A stretch of 64,000 nt of DNA from the NCBI GenBank assembly GCA_021229015.1, contig CM037788.1:50407040-50471039 (forward strand). Reading direction: 5' to 3'. This document shows, piece after piece, positions 1-9,209 of the stretch (within the stretch, counting starts at the first letter, position 1; each line of letters begins with the position of its first letter). Both the position numbers and the translations under genes were made by a program. The stretch comes from Solen grandis (Eukaryota > Mollusca > Bivalvia > Adapedonta > Solenidae). The notes beneath the pieces are model-generated. The model was not told the origin of the DNA. It made no database searches and saw only the letters and a list, made by a program, of their open reading frames with translations.

Positions 1-331
1 TCACTACATTAAATGAGTTGAACCAAAGCAAGGAAAAAAAACAACTATTCATTAATCAAAATACAAAGACAAAAAGGGAGACCAGCAGTATAATAAACTA
101 ATGCTGTAAATAAACTCAGACAATTTAATCATATTCAAACAGGTTCCCTTCCCATGTAATTCTTTTTTACACAACACAACACATAACCCTAATGCTAATA
201 TAGCAATAAAAAAATCAGTACTACGGATGCTAAATGCTGTTTGTCATTTCAATTTACACTCATTTACTGGGTATGTACAAAAAAAAACGAAATAAAAAAT
301 AGAATAAGACTCGGACAAGAGAACAATCATT
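1..331. other. No recognisable feature
   Basis: AT-rich sequence with short A-runs. I see no exon, RNA gene, TIR pair or tandem array here. Confidence 0.5.
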
Positions 332-571
332 TCAAATGTTGCAAATCATCCAGAAAATTCTTAATAAATCCCAACTGGCTAAGATGGTTCTCTCATAATT
401 GTTTCTTCCCTGAGAGGAATATCTATAGTCGTTCGGCGCTATGTTTTTCTGGCTCGACCTCGGCCGGGGGATATTCATTGAGATTTCCATGAAAGCAGCG
501 AAGAAAACAAAGAACCCGATCAATCTCGATGCCGGAAACCAGACAAATATACCCTTCTTTTCTATATGATT
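332..571 (-). CDS. Possible exon of an unrecognised membrane protein
   Basis: A minus-strand frame is open for about 80 codons from the edge of the neighbouring MITE to a stop at 332. Its predicted peptide has a hydrophobic stretch (LIGFFVFFAAFMEISM) that could span a membrane, followed by a polar tail rich in Ser, Arg and Asn. The stretch is more GC-rich than its surroundings, which favours coding. I do not recognise the family, no initiator is evident, and splice boundaries are unproven. The MITE at 572-956 cuts the upstream side, so if this was an exon the insertion is at or near its 5' edge. It could also be a chance open frame. Confidence 0.22.
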   Translation of the reverse strand, partial: NHIEKKGIFVWFPASRLIGFFVFFAAFMEISMNIPRPRSSQKNIAPNDYRYSSQGRNNYERTILASWDLLRIFWMICNI

Positions 572-956
572 CACAGGTACTTGATGACAGGACCCTGTCC
601 TTATCAATAAAAAAAATTACGATAGTCTATACATACAAAATGTAATAAACAACAAGGTTACCAACTTCAGCAAGATTCTGAAGGGCACCCATCGGGAATA
701 GCCAGTAACTCGCCACACGATAGTAATCGTTAGATTTATTTGAATGTGAATATTTTGATTCATAAACTCTATGTAAATGGAGAATTAAAAATTCTCCATT
801 TACATAGTGTTTATGTATCAAAATATTCACATTCAAATAAATCTAACGATTACTATCCATGTCTTTATAATTAAAAAACACATGTATTATTACAGTATAG
901 ACTATCGTATTTTTTTTTTATTAATAAGGACAGGGTCCTGTCCTCAAGTACCTGTG
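572..956. mobile_element. hAT-like MITE with 8-bp target duplication
   Basis: The element starts CACAGGTACTTGA and ends TCAAGTACCTGTG. These inverted ends continue inward for about 60 bp with few mismatches. It is flanked by a perfect 8-bp direct repeat ATATGATT (564-571 and 957-964). An 8-bp target duplication is characteristic of hAT (and P) transposons. At 385 bp with no coding capacity it is a MITE. The interior is a second, nested palindrome, annotated separately. Superfamily assignment rests on duplication length only. Confidence 0.8.
719..857. repeat. Near-perfect palindrome inside the MITE
   Basis: The two arms are about 66 bp each (719-785 and 791-857), from GATAGTAATCG outward to CGATTACTATC, meeting at a short A-rich centre around 786-791. 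Only a few mismatches interrupt the pairing. As single-stranded DNA or RNA it would form a long hairpin. Confidence 0.85.
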
Positions 957-964
957 ATATGATT

Positions 965-2020
965 GGGTAATTTCAAAAATACCAATCAAAATCGTTGTTC
1001 CAAAGCATGCTAGGCATGCTAGTATATGAAAACTCTATAGGCTATAAATAGTGTTCGCCCTCTAGAATTCGTAATGAGGATAATATTTAGTTTTCTTATT
1101 TCTAAAAGACAGACATTTAATATCCAAGCATTAAATAAGAAAATTGCATAATATAAATTTGAAACTTAAAGGTCATTGATCTAAGCCTTGAACGATATCA
1201 AATATTGCTTGGGTTCGAAATTTTTGCATTAAAGTATACCTGAGCAAAGTCAGAATACTGAAGAACTGCTGTGTAATAAATGGCCGTTAAACCATTTCCG
1301 TTATAACGAAGTAAGTTGATCCCCATAGAATAACGACCCCGGTCATTATTCTTTAGAAAAAAACCACTCATTTTCATAAAATACTGACCCCTGTTAAAAA
1401 ATACTCCCTCGAAAAAATATCAATAAAATATTGACCCCCGCCTAATCGATCACTTACTATTAACTATTGCAAGTGTTATTTTTGCTATTGCTTCTTGTTT
1501 TTTTTGTTTGTTTGTTTTTTTTTTTCTTGCTTTCACTTGCTGCTGCTGCTTCTTCTGCTGCAGTCGCAGCAGTAGTTTCATTGATGAACTGCTCGAGGAA
1601 ATCAGTCTGGAACAGGATGTGACGTATACATCATTCATAGCTTGAGAGTTTTGCCTCAGTTATGTCTCTCGAAACAATAAATAACTATTATATCTTTGCT
1701 TGAGATGGCTGATGTTATACAATATTACAATATAGTTTCATCATATCATTGGTGCAGTTACATAATATGAGGCTCTGTAGACCTACCTTGACCCAAACAT
1801 TTTTTTTTTGCCACTGAATGCAACATTCGCCTTATGCTAACAATTATAATCACTACGTGAGGATGAATATTATAATTAATATATGTTATTAAAAAGATCC
1901 CGCCATAACCATTATATTTTGTTTATTTATTATATGTCCAATTTTAATTACCTTCTTCATTTTGAATGGAATTGAATCATTACCAATAATAGTTTCTTCA
2001 ATCCACTTTAGAAACACACA
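965..2020. other. Unassigned AT-rich stretch
   Basis: It holds a T/G-rich run around 1498-1525 and a short CTG/CTT-rich run around 1538-1575. That run creates a Lys/Gln/Ser-rich minus-strand open frame which I do not believe is a gene. The 1330-1440 section repeats short GACCCC-type words. No splice-framed exon or TIR pair was found. Confidence 0.4.
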
Positions 2021-2256
2021 GGGTGCCTCCGTGGCCGAGAGGGTAAAGTCGCTGACTTTAACACTCACTCACCCCCTCACCGCGTTGGGTTCGGATTTTC
2101 ATGTGGGGAAGCCTTCCAGCTGGCTTGCGGTAGGTCGGTGGTTCTACCCGGATGTCTCCGTGCATTCGGGGTCTTCCTCCACCTGTAATTAGCTGGACGT
2201 CACTATATGACTGAAATACTATCGAAGCGACGGTAAACTAAAATAGTCTAGTCAAG
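2021..2256 (+). mobile_element. tRNA-derived SINE, copy 1
   Basis: The head resembles a tRNA internal promoter: an A-box-like TGGCCGAGAGG near 2032 and a B-box-like GGGTTCGGATTTT near 2087, slightly decayed. The body (CTTCCAGCTGGCTTGCGGTAGG, then TAATTAGCTGGACGTC) and the tail (GAAGCGACGGTAAACT, then AGTCAAG) recur in the copies at 31131, 48034 and 50805, which proves a dispersed family. Flanking ACACACA on both sides may be a target duplication. RNA polymerase III promoters and LINE-driven mobilisation are the known biology of such SINEs. Confidence 0.88.
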
Positions 2257-2554
2257 ACACACACACTATTTTAGTGAATTTTAGCTTTTGTGAATAATGT
2301 TGTCCTAAAGTAGTCCATGAAAGCGCCTTAAATACACAAGCGTTTTCCGTATGTCACCTGCTGAAGCGTGACGGAAAAAGTGTGACAAAGTATACAAAAA
2401 ATGGGAATAACTAAAACTTAATGATGCCAGAGTTATGGACCTTATTCATGACAATTCCTCTTGTCAAGCTCTGTCCGTCGATGAAATTTCAGTTCAACGG
2501 CGTGGGTAGAGCAGGAGTTATTGCAGGGATAAAGAAGTGTGACGGAACAAAGTA
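2257..2554. other. Unassigned spacer
   Basis: Contains a sentence-like repeat fragment (GACAATTCCTCTTGTCAAGCT and neighbours) but no paired copy that I could find in the window. Confidence 0.35.
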
Positions 2555-2614
2555 TGACAGACAGACAGACAGACAGACAGACGGACGGACGGACGGACGG
2601 ACGGACAGACAGAT
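2555..2614. repeat. GACA/GACG microsatellite
   Basis: A compound tetranucleotide array: GACA units, then GACG units, then GACA again. The open frames on both strands across it are repeat artefacts. Confidence 0.95.
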
Positions 2615-2904
2615 GACGTAGAAGTTACCCCTATGTGTCACTCTGTTTACAGTAGATGACACAAAAATGAGGTCGAACCACATATTTATTTATATAAATA
2701 AAACTTATTTCTTTTACCGTCTTTCTTTGAAGTTTTGTAAGAAAAAAAAAGAGGTTAAGCAATTCAAACCCTGACTTTCGCTCAACACTGGGATACTTAT
2801 ACAGTGAAACAACCAAATGAACACATTGACTTAGGGAACAACATACTCACCATGGGAACACCCTATTTATCCGTGGAAACGACTTGAAAGCTAACTCGTG
2901 GGAA

Positions 2905-3497
2905 AGATATACTGACCCGTGGGAACAAGATATCCATTCATGGGAACGAAATACTGGCTCCCGGAAACGACATAGCTTAATTCCGGGAAACTGGAGCAAG
3001 ATTCTACTTATAACGAATTTCTAGGGACGCGGCAAATTAGTTCGTTATATCCGAAATTCGTTGTATTGATATAACGGTCTGTTTGTTGTAATGTCAAAAA
3101 TAAATTCGCTATACCCGAGCCGTTGCTATACCCGAGCCGTCGCTATACCCGAGCCGATTTGCGTTAGAATATGTATCACGGGACTTCAGAACCGTTATAA
3201 TTCGTTCTAACCGTTTGACCGGACATATCACTAAAGAAGGGTGAAGGTTGGGGAAATTATTTTCTTTCGTTATAACCGTGCTCGTTATAAGTGAGCCCCA
3301 CTGTACAACAATAACAAACACAGCCAAATAGGAGGTCGAAGGGCCACATGCACGATTAATTTTTTGTCTTTTTATCTTGTACCAATTCCTACCAATTACA
3401 ATCTCGCCCCAACTTCCCGGAATTAAGCTATGTCGTTTCCGGGAGTCAGTATTTCGTTCCCATGAATGGTTTTCTTGTTCCCAGGGGTCAGTATATC
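2905..3497. mobile_element. Inverted-repeat element split by a pogo-like MITE
   Basis: The left arm at 2905-2990 (starting AGATATACTGACCC) is the reverse complement of 3413-3497 (ending GGGTCAGTATATCT), with about 85 bp of strong pairing. Degenerate CATGGGAAC-type units extend leftward to about 2836. The space between the arms is mostly filled by the pogo-like MITE at 2998-3303. No coding sequence is visible, and the superfamily is unknown. Confidence 0.7.
2998..3303. mobile_element. pogo/Tigger-like MITE
   Basis: The right end reads CTCGTTATAAGTGAGCCCCACTG followed by TA, which matches the pogo/Tigger type of TIR (CAGT...CTCACTTATAACGA in reverse). The left end is decayed but keeps CTTATAACGAATTTCTAGGG, alignable with the left end of the copy at 46724. 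Inside are three copies of a 17-bp unit containing CTATACCCGAGCCG (3109-3155). Confidence 0.7.
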
Positions 3498-3655
3498 TAG
3501 AATATATTTATATATTTAGAAATATGAAGCAATGCTGTCTTGACACATGTTTGGCCTATTACAAACATGCTGTTGTGTTCGGTTCGGCATCAACTCTCAC
3601 ATTTTTTTTATCGATTTTGAAATACATTGACACAAATTTCAAGACGAAGTGGACC

Positions 3656-3692
3656 GGTCCCGGTGGCCGAGGGGTTCGATCCCCGGCCGCTA
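3656..3692 (+). repeat. tRNA-like SINE head remnant
   Basis: GGTGGCCGAGGGGTTCGATCC joins an A-box-like start directly to a B-box-like GGTTCGATCC, as if the tRNA middle were deleted. It is a fragment rather than a tRNA gene. Confidence 0.4.
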
Positions 3693-3741
3693 CAGACCAA
3701 AGCCGTAGGGTCGAGTAAAACAAAGGTGAATAACATGCAGG

Positions 3742-3835
3742 CCCGGATCCAGAATTTTTCCACTGGGGGGGGGGGGGGGGGGCAAAGTATGAATGCATCT
3801 GCTAGGGGGATCCGGGGGCATGCTTCCCTGGGGAA
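3742..3835. repeat. G-run dispersed repeat, copy 1
   Basis: GGCCCGGATCC, then an AT-rich bridge (AATTTTTCCACT), then an 18-base G run and GGGGGATCCGGGGGCATGC. The word GGCCCGGATCC occurs in reverse orientation beside another long G run at 6400-6434, so this is a dispersed family. Long homopolymers here are likely sequencing weak points. Confidence 0.5.
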
Positions 3836-3954
3836 AAAAAAGGTTTTTATTGTGATGGAGATGCATTCTGAAGAGTATCTGGGGATACAAGTGAAGGTTT
3901 TTATGTGCTTTTCTTTTCTTTTTTTTTTTTTGAAACTTGAAGACCATGGATCTA

Positions 3955-4712
3955 ATGCCTAGGTCCCACTGGAGAAAAATCATCGGCGTTGTGGAAATAC
4001 ACAAACTTTCTCCCGATGGCATCAGATGTTTGAGCCCAAAAGATGGAGCAGTCCTATGAGAAGCTTTGGGATTGGTCCGTTGAAACGTTCACTGATGTTT
4101 CGGTTATGGTACAATGGCCTTTTATTATCGGGGATGGCTCCAGATGCTCGTGAAATTTATCCGATAATCGGGGAAGGTGAATCCGAGCTTCATCGAACTT
4201 GAAACATCATCGGGGGAATATCCCCGTAGATTAGGGGATGTATCATTTTATCGAACCATCCTAGGTGCCTCGGGAAGATTATGAGAATTTGGTGATGGAC
4301 AAAATCAAGGGTAGACTTTCGGAGGTTTATGAGGATGCCCCCAGCAATGCCCCATGGCCTTTTTGACCGTCTCAGTCTAAAGTTGACCAAAAAAAGCAAA
4401 AAAATTTAGAGTGCGCTTGCCGATTTTCTTGCGAATATTCTGAGATTCTATCACAAGATCTGGAATGTGTCACAGAAAGGTCTCCGTACCTTCGAGACAT
4501 CACAGAAGCCTGGGGTTCCTCGGAGGAAAGAATATTTCGCGGAATCTCCATGAATGTTTCCCCGAGGCCTCCAAATGACTCCACATGGCTCGCAACGCTT
4601 TCGAATCTTCCGCGGGACACAGGGGAACCTGTTCCCGACACCTCCCGAGGCTCATCAATTTCCATCGGGAGTACATTCCCTAGGCAAAAAATGTCAATTG
4701 GGACTGAGCCTT
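3955..4712. mobile_element. Possible DNA-transposon remnant
   Basis: The left edge has CCTAGGTCCCACTGGAG and the right edge has CAATTGGGACTGAGCC, which pair imperfectly as inverted termini. The 755-bp interior is GC-richer than its flanks. Its open frames on both strands show no domain that I recognise. The element call is an inference from these short ends. Confidence 0.3.
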
Positions 4713-6399
4713 GAGCGATATAATTTTATATTTACCTTCGCAAAGCCATGTTTTTGAATAACTACGGTGTAATAGTATTTGACTACAGTTGTATTAAAAA
4801 AATGACGGTAGTAAGGGGGGGGGGAGACTGGCATAAAAAAATCAGTGCTTTTTGGACCTCCTCCCCACCCCCCCCCCCCCCCCCAAAAAAAAAAAGATAA
4901 AGTGACTTGTGTATATTATCAATTAGTGAATGCTTTGAATTGTCATCAGTTTTAGAATCAACATTGTAAAAGACAGTTTTGTTTAAATCTGAGGAAAAAA
5001 AATCACTTTAAACATATTTTGTCAAATATGTTGAAGAGAATACCGGGTATATGCTGTATTAGGTTCGAACCTGGTAATCTTGACAGTCTAATTGTCGATC
5101 TAGAAGCAGCCTTCACACACAGACTTCCCAGATAAAAAAAAATCAGGCGCACGTTTTAGGGTCGGGCGGTTGCATGGGCCTCTTCTGCGTGTCGATTTTT
5201 GGTACATTTTTTTTTCTAAATGTTAAATCAGTAACAAAACAAACAATATTCAGTAATAAAAGAGGTTGATATTTAATATGAACTCTTTAATATCCGTTTT
5301 ATTTCGCACATAAGTTGTTTTTTCTGTGCATTAGTATTTCTTATTCATCGACTTATCACAAACATTGCTCAATGACTGATTACCTTGATTTGATTTGAAT
5401 TAGTGATCATGCATAATCTAAATATACATTGTCCCAAAATATGGATTGTCCCAAAATTTGGCAGATTGAAATTTTCACATTCTTTCATTTCATATTCATG
5501 ATTCTTATAAATTTAAAATACACCAGGGTCTCTTTATTAAGAGACCATGAATACACATACATGTAGATTATTATATTCGTAAATATTCAAAAGTGAACAT
5601 GATGATGTATCGGCCTGCTGTTTATATTTATTCCTTTCAGGAAAAAATATTTAGGAGTTAGTTTCATAAAAATAATACTTAAAAAGTTACGTAAAAATAG
5701 TAAAGCTGATGACATTTAGAAACACAACCCATTTGGCTAGCGATAGGTATGCATCTAATCTGAGGTTTGCTACAGCAAAAAATCAAATCATTACCTTTTT
5801 AACTTTTTCAAAAACGAAATTGGCAATTTTTTATACCTGATAGTTCATCAACCTGCCGGCAGCTACTTAGCCCGCTTTTAATGCAAGATTTAAAACATTA
5901 TACATGAAGAGAAACGTGAATTAAAAAAAAATGTTGCGTAGATTTCGTCAAAGTAGTTTTATTATTATTATTATTAATTCTTTTTGGCTCTAGTGAAATT
6001 GTTTCGATGCTAATTAATTTTAATGTCCAGCTTAGTTGTTGTTTTTACCTATTTTTATGCTATTTCTTAAACTGCATTTGCTTAGAATAGTTTATAGTTG
6101 TAACTGATACAAACTTTTGGTAATTGCCGATTTTTCCCAATTATTAGATGCCATGTAAATTTCTCTCAATCAGTGAACGTGTCCGCAGTACCCTAAACAC
6201 ATGCTTATCACACAGTCATGGACGACTGCCGGTTCGGATTACCTACGCATTAACAGCAGGGGGCCATAAGACAATAGGAGTCTGGCTGGTCAGGTGGTTA
6301 TGCGGGTGGTTCAGTATGGGGGCCCACGATGGGGATTTCCTCTAGACAACACTACTATGATGTAATCAAGGGATTTTATAGCCTAGAAAAATGTATGAC
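4713..6399. other. Unassigned AT-rich stretch
   Basis: It contains a G run and a C run (4818-4884) that may pair with each other and a small hairpin GGTCTCTTTATTAAGAGACC at 5526-5545. There is also a short self-complementary AGGTTCGAACCT (5062-5073), an AT-rich plateau (5200-6100) and a low-content open frame at 6148-6345. No exon or TIR element could be supported. Confidence 0.4.
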
Positions 6400-6434
6400 C
6401 GGGGGGGGGGGGGGGGGGGGGGATCCGGGCCTGA
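6400..6434. repeat. G-run dispersed repeat, copy 2 (inverted)
   Basis: A run of about 20 G is followed by GGATCCGGGCC, the reverse complement of the word next to the first copy at 3742. Confidence 0.5.
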
Positions 6435-6957
6435 TGTTAACATTTTGCTTGTCCTCTAGGCGCGACATGCCACGTTACGCTGCGCCAAACCGAAAGTAGA
6501 ACGATATACATTTATAAATGTGGACTAACGTTTCGCCAGCTTATGCATTTTATATTTTGCCTTTCTATTAGGAATGCATTGAAATAAAATTGTTGGCAGG
6601 TTAATACTTATTCAATACTGACAGCAGGGACTCTATATAAATGTTCTTTATTATTGTTATATAGGGTCGATCCTTGCTGACAGTAAATATTCTCCTTCAT
6701 TAGTATTTACACTCATAAAATGGTGGGCTTTAAAAATGATTACCACAGTATAAAATGTTTTTCAAAGTCAAACAAATGACATTGTTGAAAATAATTCATT
6801 GTCATACCAAATTTTTTTCTGGTACAATTACCGGTGACCCGGTAGATAAACACCCGTCGGTGATGAATGACGAAATCACCCGAGCTGTCTTTCGGAAGTA
6901 CGGATTGACACGAGTCATGATTGTTTGCGTTACATATTTTGACCTTTGACATCCAAA
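6435..6957 (+). promoter_or_regulatory. AGMO: 5' flank / presumed promoter and 5' UTR of AGMO
   Basis: This is the sequence immediately upstream of the AGMO start codon. A TATA-like TATAAAAT lies at 6749-6756, roughly 200 bp before the ATG. A nuclear-receptor-like site lies at 6940-6952. No CpG-rich block is obvious. The transcription start is unknown, so calling this a promoter is inference from position. Confidence 0.35.
6940..6952 (-). promoter_or_regulatory. DR1-like nuclear-receptor site
   Basis: TGACCTTTGACAT reads on the minus strand as ATGTCAAAGGTCA, two half-sites spaced by one base (DR1), the class bound by HNF4, RXR and PPAR-type receptors. One half-site is perfect and the other has mismatches. 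It lies five bases upstream of the AGMO ATG, probably in the 5' UTR. A single match of this kind is common by chance. Confidence 0.2.
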
Positions 6958-7071
6958 ATGTCTGCACTGAAAGTACCGTTTAACGAGGGGCTGCGGCGAA
7001 TGTTTTACGCCGTAACTCCGAATGAAACTTCGTTTAAAGATGTTGAAGAAATACCACAAGTAATAAATGAG
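6958..7071 (+). CDS. AGMO: AGMO exon 1 (N-terminus)
   Basis: The first coding exon of alkylglycerol monooxygenase, an ER membrane enzyme that uses tetrahydrobiopterin, oxygen and di-iron to cleave the ether bond of alkylglycerols. It encodes 38 residues from MSALKVPFNEG, then LRRMFYAVTPNETSFKDVEE. This matches the known N-terminal pattern of the family (a conserved F-Y-x-x-x-P-x-E-T-S-F segment followed by E-E-x-P). The exon ends after GAG in phase 0 with donor GTAATT at 7072. The ATG is the first in frame of the conserved block and its spacing suits the family. The next exon continues in frame. Confidence 0.82.
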
Positions 7072-7519
7072 GTAATTATCTTCCCTTCAAACATCGTATG
7101 AACAACCATTATGTACCTATGTGTTCTTGCCAAATGTCACGTACTGTACAGTCCAGTATCCCCCCCCTCCCCGTTTCATAATTCATACTAGTTGGTTTCA
7201 CATACAGTTATAACTGTATAATACCTTTGTATGCTAGCTAGATCTACTACATGAATACATTGTGTTGTTTACTTGAGGTTTCTCAGTTAATAATGGACTA
7301 TGAACACATAGCATATTCTAGAAGTGTCATAATTTAAACCTTTACTCCAAACCATGACTGCATTACAATCTGAAAATTCAGCCAAAATGTGGAAAGTTAT
7401 CGCTTAGTCTTGATAAGATCTTCGAGTGTGTATCAATAAGTCGGCATTAGGTGTGATAGAGCGTAGAGAGTTTTGTCTGCGCAAATTTTAAAAGTGAGGT
7501 AATGGTGAGTAATGATTGT

Positions 7520-7830
7520 AGTGACAGCGTATCCAGATCATCAACAGAATGTGATGGCAGCATCCGGATCATCAGCAGAATGTGATGGCAGCAGTGACAG
7601 CGTATCCGGATCATCGGCAGAATGTGATGGCAGCGGTGGCAGCGAATCCGGATCATCGGCAGAATGTGATGGCAGCAGTGGCAGCGTATCGGGATCATCA
7701 GCAGAATGTGATGGCAGCGGTGGCAGCGAATCCGGATCATCGGCAGAATGTGATGGCAGCAGTGGCAGCGTATCCGGATCATCGGCAGAATGTAATGGCA
7801 GTAGTGGCAGTGTATCGCAGTCATGGGACC
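7520..7830. repeat. 42-bp minisatellite in AGMO intron 1
   Basis: About seven units of 42 bp built on GGATCATCGGCAGAATGTGA and GGCAGCAGTGGCAGCGTATC. Forty-two is divisible by three, so the array is open in several frames and yields a Ser/Gly-rich 14-residue repeat. It lies wholly inside an intron with no start or splice support, so I treat the open frames as artefacts. Confidence 0.92.
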
Positions 7831-8599
7831 CGCATGCATCAGTGTGGCTTGGTCGTCAGGACTGACTACACTTGCCGGAAAGAACGTTGTTCAGATGTGG
7901 CACCATTGTCTAAAGCATAACTGTATCTTGTCACATCAGGGCCAGGGCCAGAGTAAAATCGTTGTCTTGCATGGCAAGATCGCGATAATACTTTTTACAT
8001 ATAGAACATGGTGCAAGCATACCTTGCGTGCAATGAGCATGCAAAATAAAATGTGAAAAAACTGTTTTACTTGTACCTGAAGCATAGTAGCTTCATGATT
8101 TATTTCTATCACTGACAACAACCCTATTAGATTTTTTTGCAATTTGTGTGTGCAGGAGAAGGTCTTTAAATAAGCTTTTCTATAATAAGCTTTTTGTTTC
8201 CAATCTGATTCCTTGATTGCTTTACTGAATCATTGACTCTGTATATGCTGAATAATTAGATATGTTAAAACAGGATGCAGGATAACCTTGTCCTGCCTGG
8301 TATTAACCATTCATAATTTCCAATATCCTATATAAAATATACCACACCACTGATTTTTCTGCCTCCACATGGATAGTATCCAAAATGTTAATTTCATTTT
8401 GATTGGTCCAAATATTTACATGCTTACTACATAAAAATATTGACATTTTAGTTAAAAATCCCTATGTTGATGTATGGAGAGTAATAGAACATAATGTCCA
8501 TGTGTGTGCAACAATTTGGCACCTGCCAGTCCCCTCATCTTTGTAGCAGCCTATAATTAACAGATATAGTGGAGATAAAGCAAAGAATCTTGTAAAAAT

Positions 8600-8672
8600 G
8601 GTTGAGCAGCTCAGTTGGTAGAGCACTTACCCAGTATGCTTGTAAGGATCCGTAGTCCAATTCTGAATCTGC
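8600..8672 (+). repeat. tRNA-like sequence (tRNA pseudogene or SINE head)
   Basis: The A-box region GCTCAGTTGGTAGAGCAC is a near-canonical tRNA D-arm. The T-arm (CCGTAGTCCAATTCTG) is a decayed B box, and the acceptor stem does not pair convincingly. It ends 44 bp before AGMO exon 2. The broken T-arm argues against a working tRNA gene. Confidence 0.5.
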
Positions 8673-8715
8673 TGAACAGCCCCCCAAAAGTCAGGTGAAA
8701 ATGTTTTAATTTCAG

Positions 8716-8843
8716 GCAGCTCCATTTTTCTTCATGTTTATGTTCCTGGAGCTTACTATCTCCATCCTGAAGCAGGAAAAGAAATACAGGATGAGTGATG
8801 CATTGACATCTATGGGTGCTGGTGTATTTTCGAGATTGCCAAT
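8716..8843 (+). CDS. AGMO: AGMO exon 2
   Basis: The acceptor is TTTTAATTTCAG and the donor is GTAAGT at 8844. The exon begins in phase 0 directly after exon 1. It encodes a hydrophobic segment (AAPFFFMFMFLELTISIL), the expected first membrane helix, then RMSDALTSMGAGVFSRLP, which matches the conserved D-A-L-T-S...G-V-x-S-R-L family segment. It ends with two bases of a split Met codon. Length is 128 bp. Confidence 0.9.
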
Positions 8844-9057
8844 GTAAGTTAAAGTTTTCATATAGCAAGCTAAAGACTCTTTCATTAAGATTGTCTTTGA
8901 ATTTTAAACTACTTGATACACAAAGTCATATTTCATGAAGTCTGTCAATTTTTTACAAAATCATTTTTGATGTAACTAAAATGAAAGTGAAAGTAGAACT
9001 CTATTTCTTTTTCACCTCAGGTATATAATGGAATGGTCCACATTGTCTGTGTTGTAG
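8844..9057 (+). other. AGMO: AGMO intron 2
   Basis: A 214-bp phase-2 intron. A second, stronger-looking acceptor (TTTTTCACCTCAG, ending 9020) lies 37 bp upstream of the one used. Using it would bring an in-frame TAG before exon 3, so 9058 is the coding start. Confidence 0.8.
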
Positions 9058-9209
9058 GATACTGTTGCGGTCCATTACCCTGGAGGGATATGTGTGGGTG
9101 TATAATCGATACTGCGTGTTGGAGCTGCCCTGGGACTCAGCCTGGACGTGGTGGCTCACTTTCTTCGGAGTAGACCTGGGCTACTACTGGTTTCACAGGA
9201 TGGCACACG
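9058..9209 (+). CDS. AGMO: AGMO exon 3 with first histidine motif
   Basis: It completes the split Met codon, then encodes RSITLEGYVWVYNRY, LELPWDSAWTWWLTFFGVDL and GYYWFHRMAH. The W-D-S-x-W-T-W and G-Y-Y-W-F-H-R-x-x-H patterns are hallmarks of the AGMO branch of the fatty-acid-hydroxylase superfamily. HRMAH is the first iron-binding histidine motif (HX3H). The exon ends on the first base of the following Glu codon (phase 1), with donor GTGAGA at 9210. It is clearly GC-richer than the introns. Confidence 0.95.

Larger units (their letters stand above)
7072..8715 (+). other. AGMO: AGMO intron 1
   Basis: A 1,644-bp phase-0 intron bounded by GTAATT and TTTTAATTTCAG. It carries the 42-bp minisatellite at 7520-7830 and a tRNA-like sequence at 8600-8672. 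The stretches 7074-7519 and 7831-8599 show nothing else. Confidence 0.8.

Noticed and set aside
1450..1638. Lys/Gln-rich minus-strand protein
   Set aside because: Produced by T/G and CTG-rich low-complexity DNA. No homologous motif or splice context.
2421..2683. Open frames over the GACA/GACG run
   Set aside because: Microsatellite artefacts on both strands.
7512..7920. Ser/Gly-rich repeat protein from the 42-bp array
   Set aside because: The period is a multiple of three, so open frames appear in several frames at once. The array lies within an AGMO intron and has no splice or start support.
8600..8672. Functional tRNA gene
   Set aside because: The D-arm is good but the T-arm and acceptor stem are broken.
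9021..9057. Alternative exon 3 start at 9021
   Set aside because: The acceptor looks strong but the extension carries an in-frame TAG.
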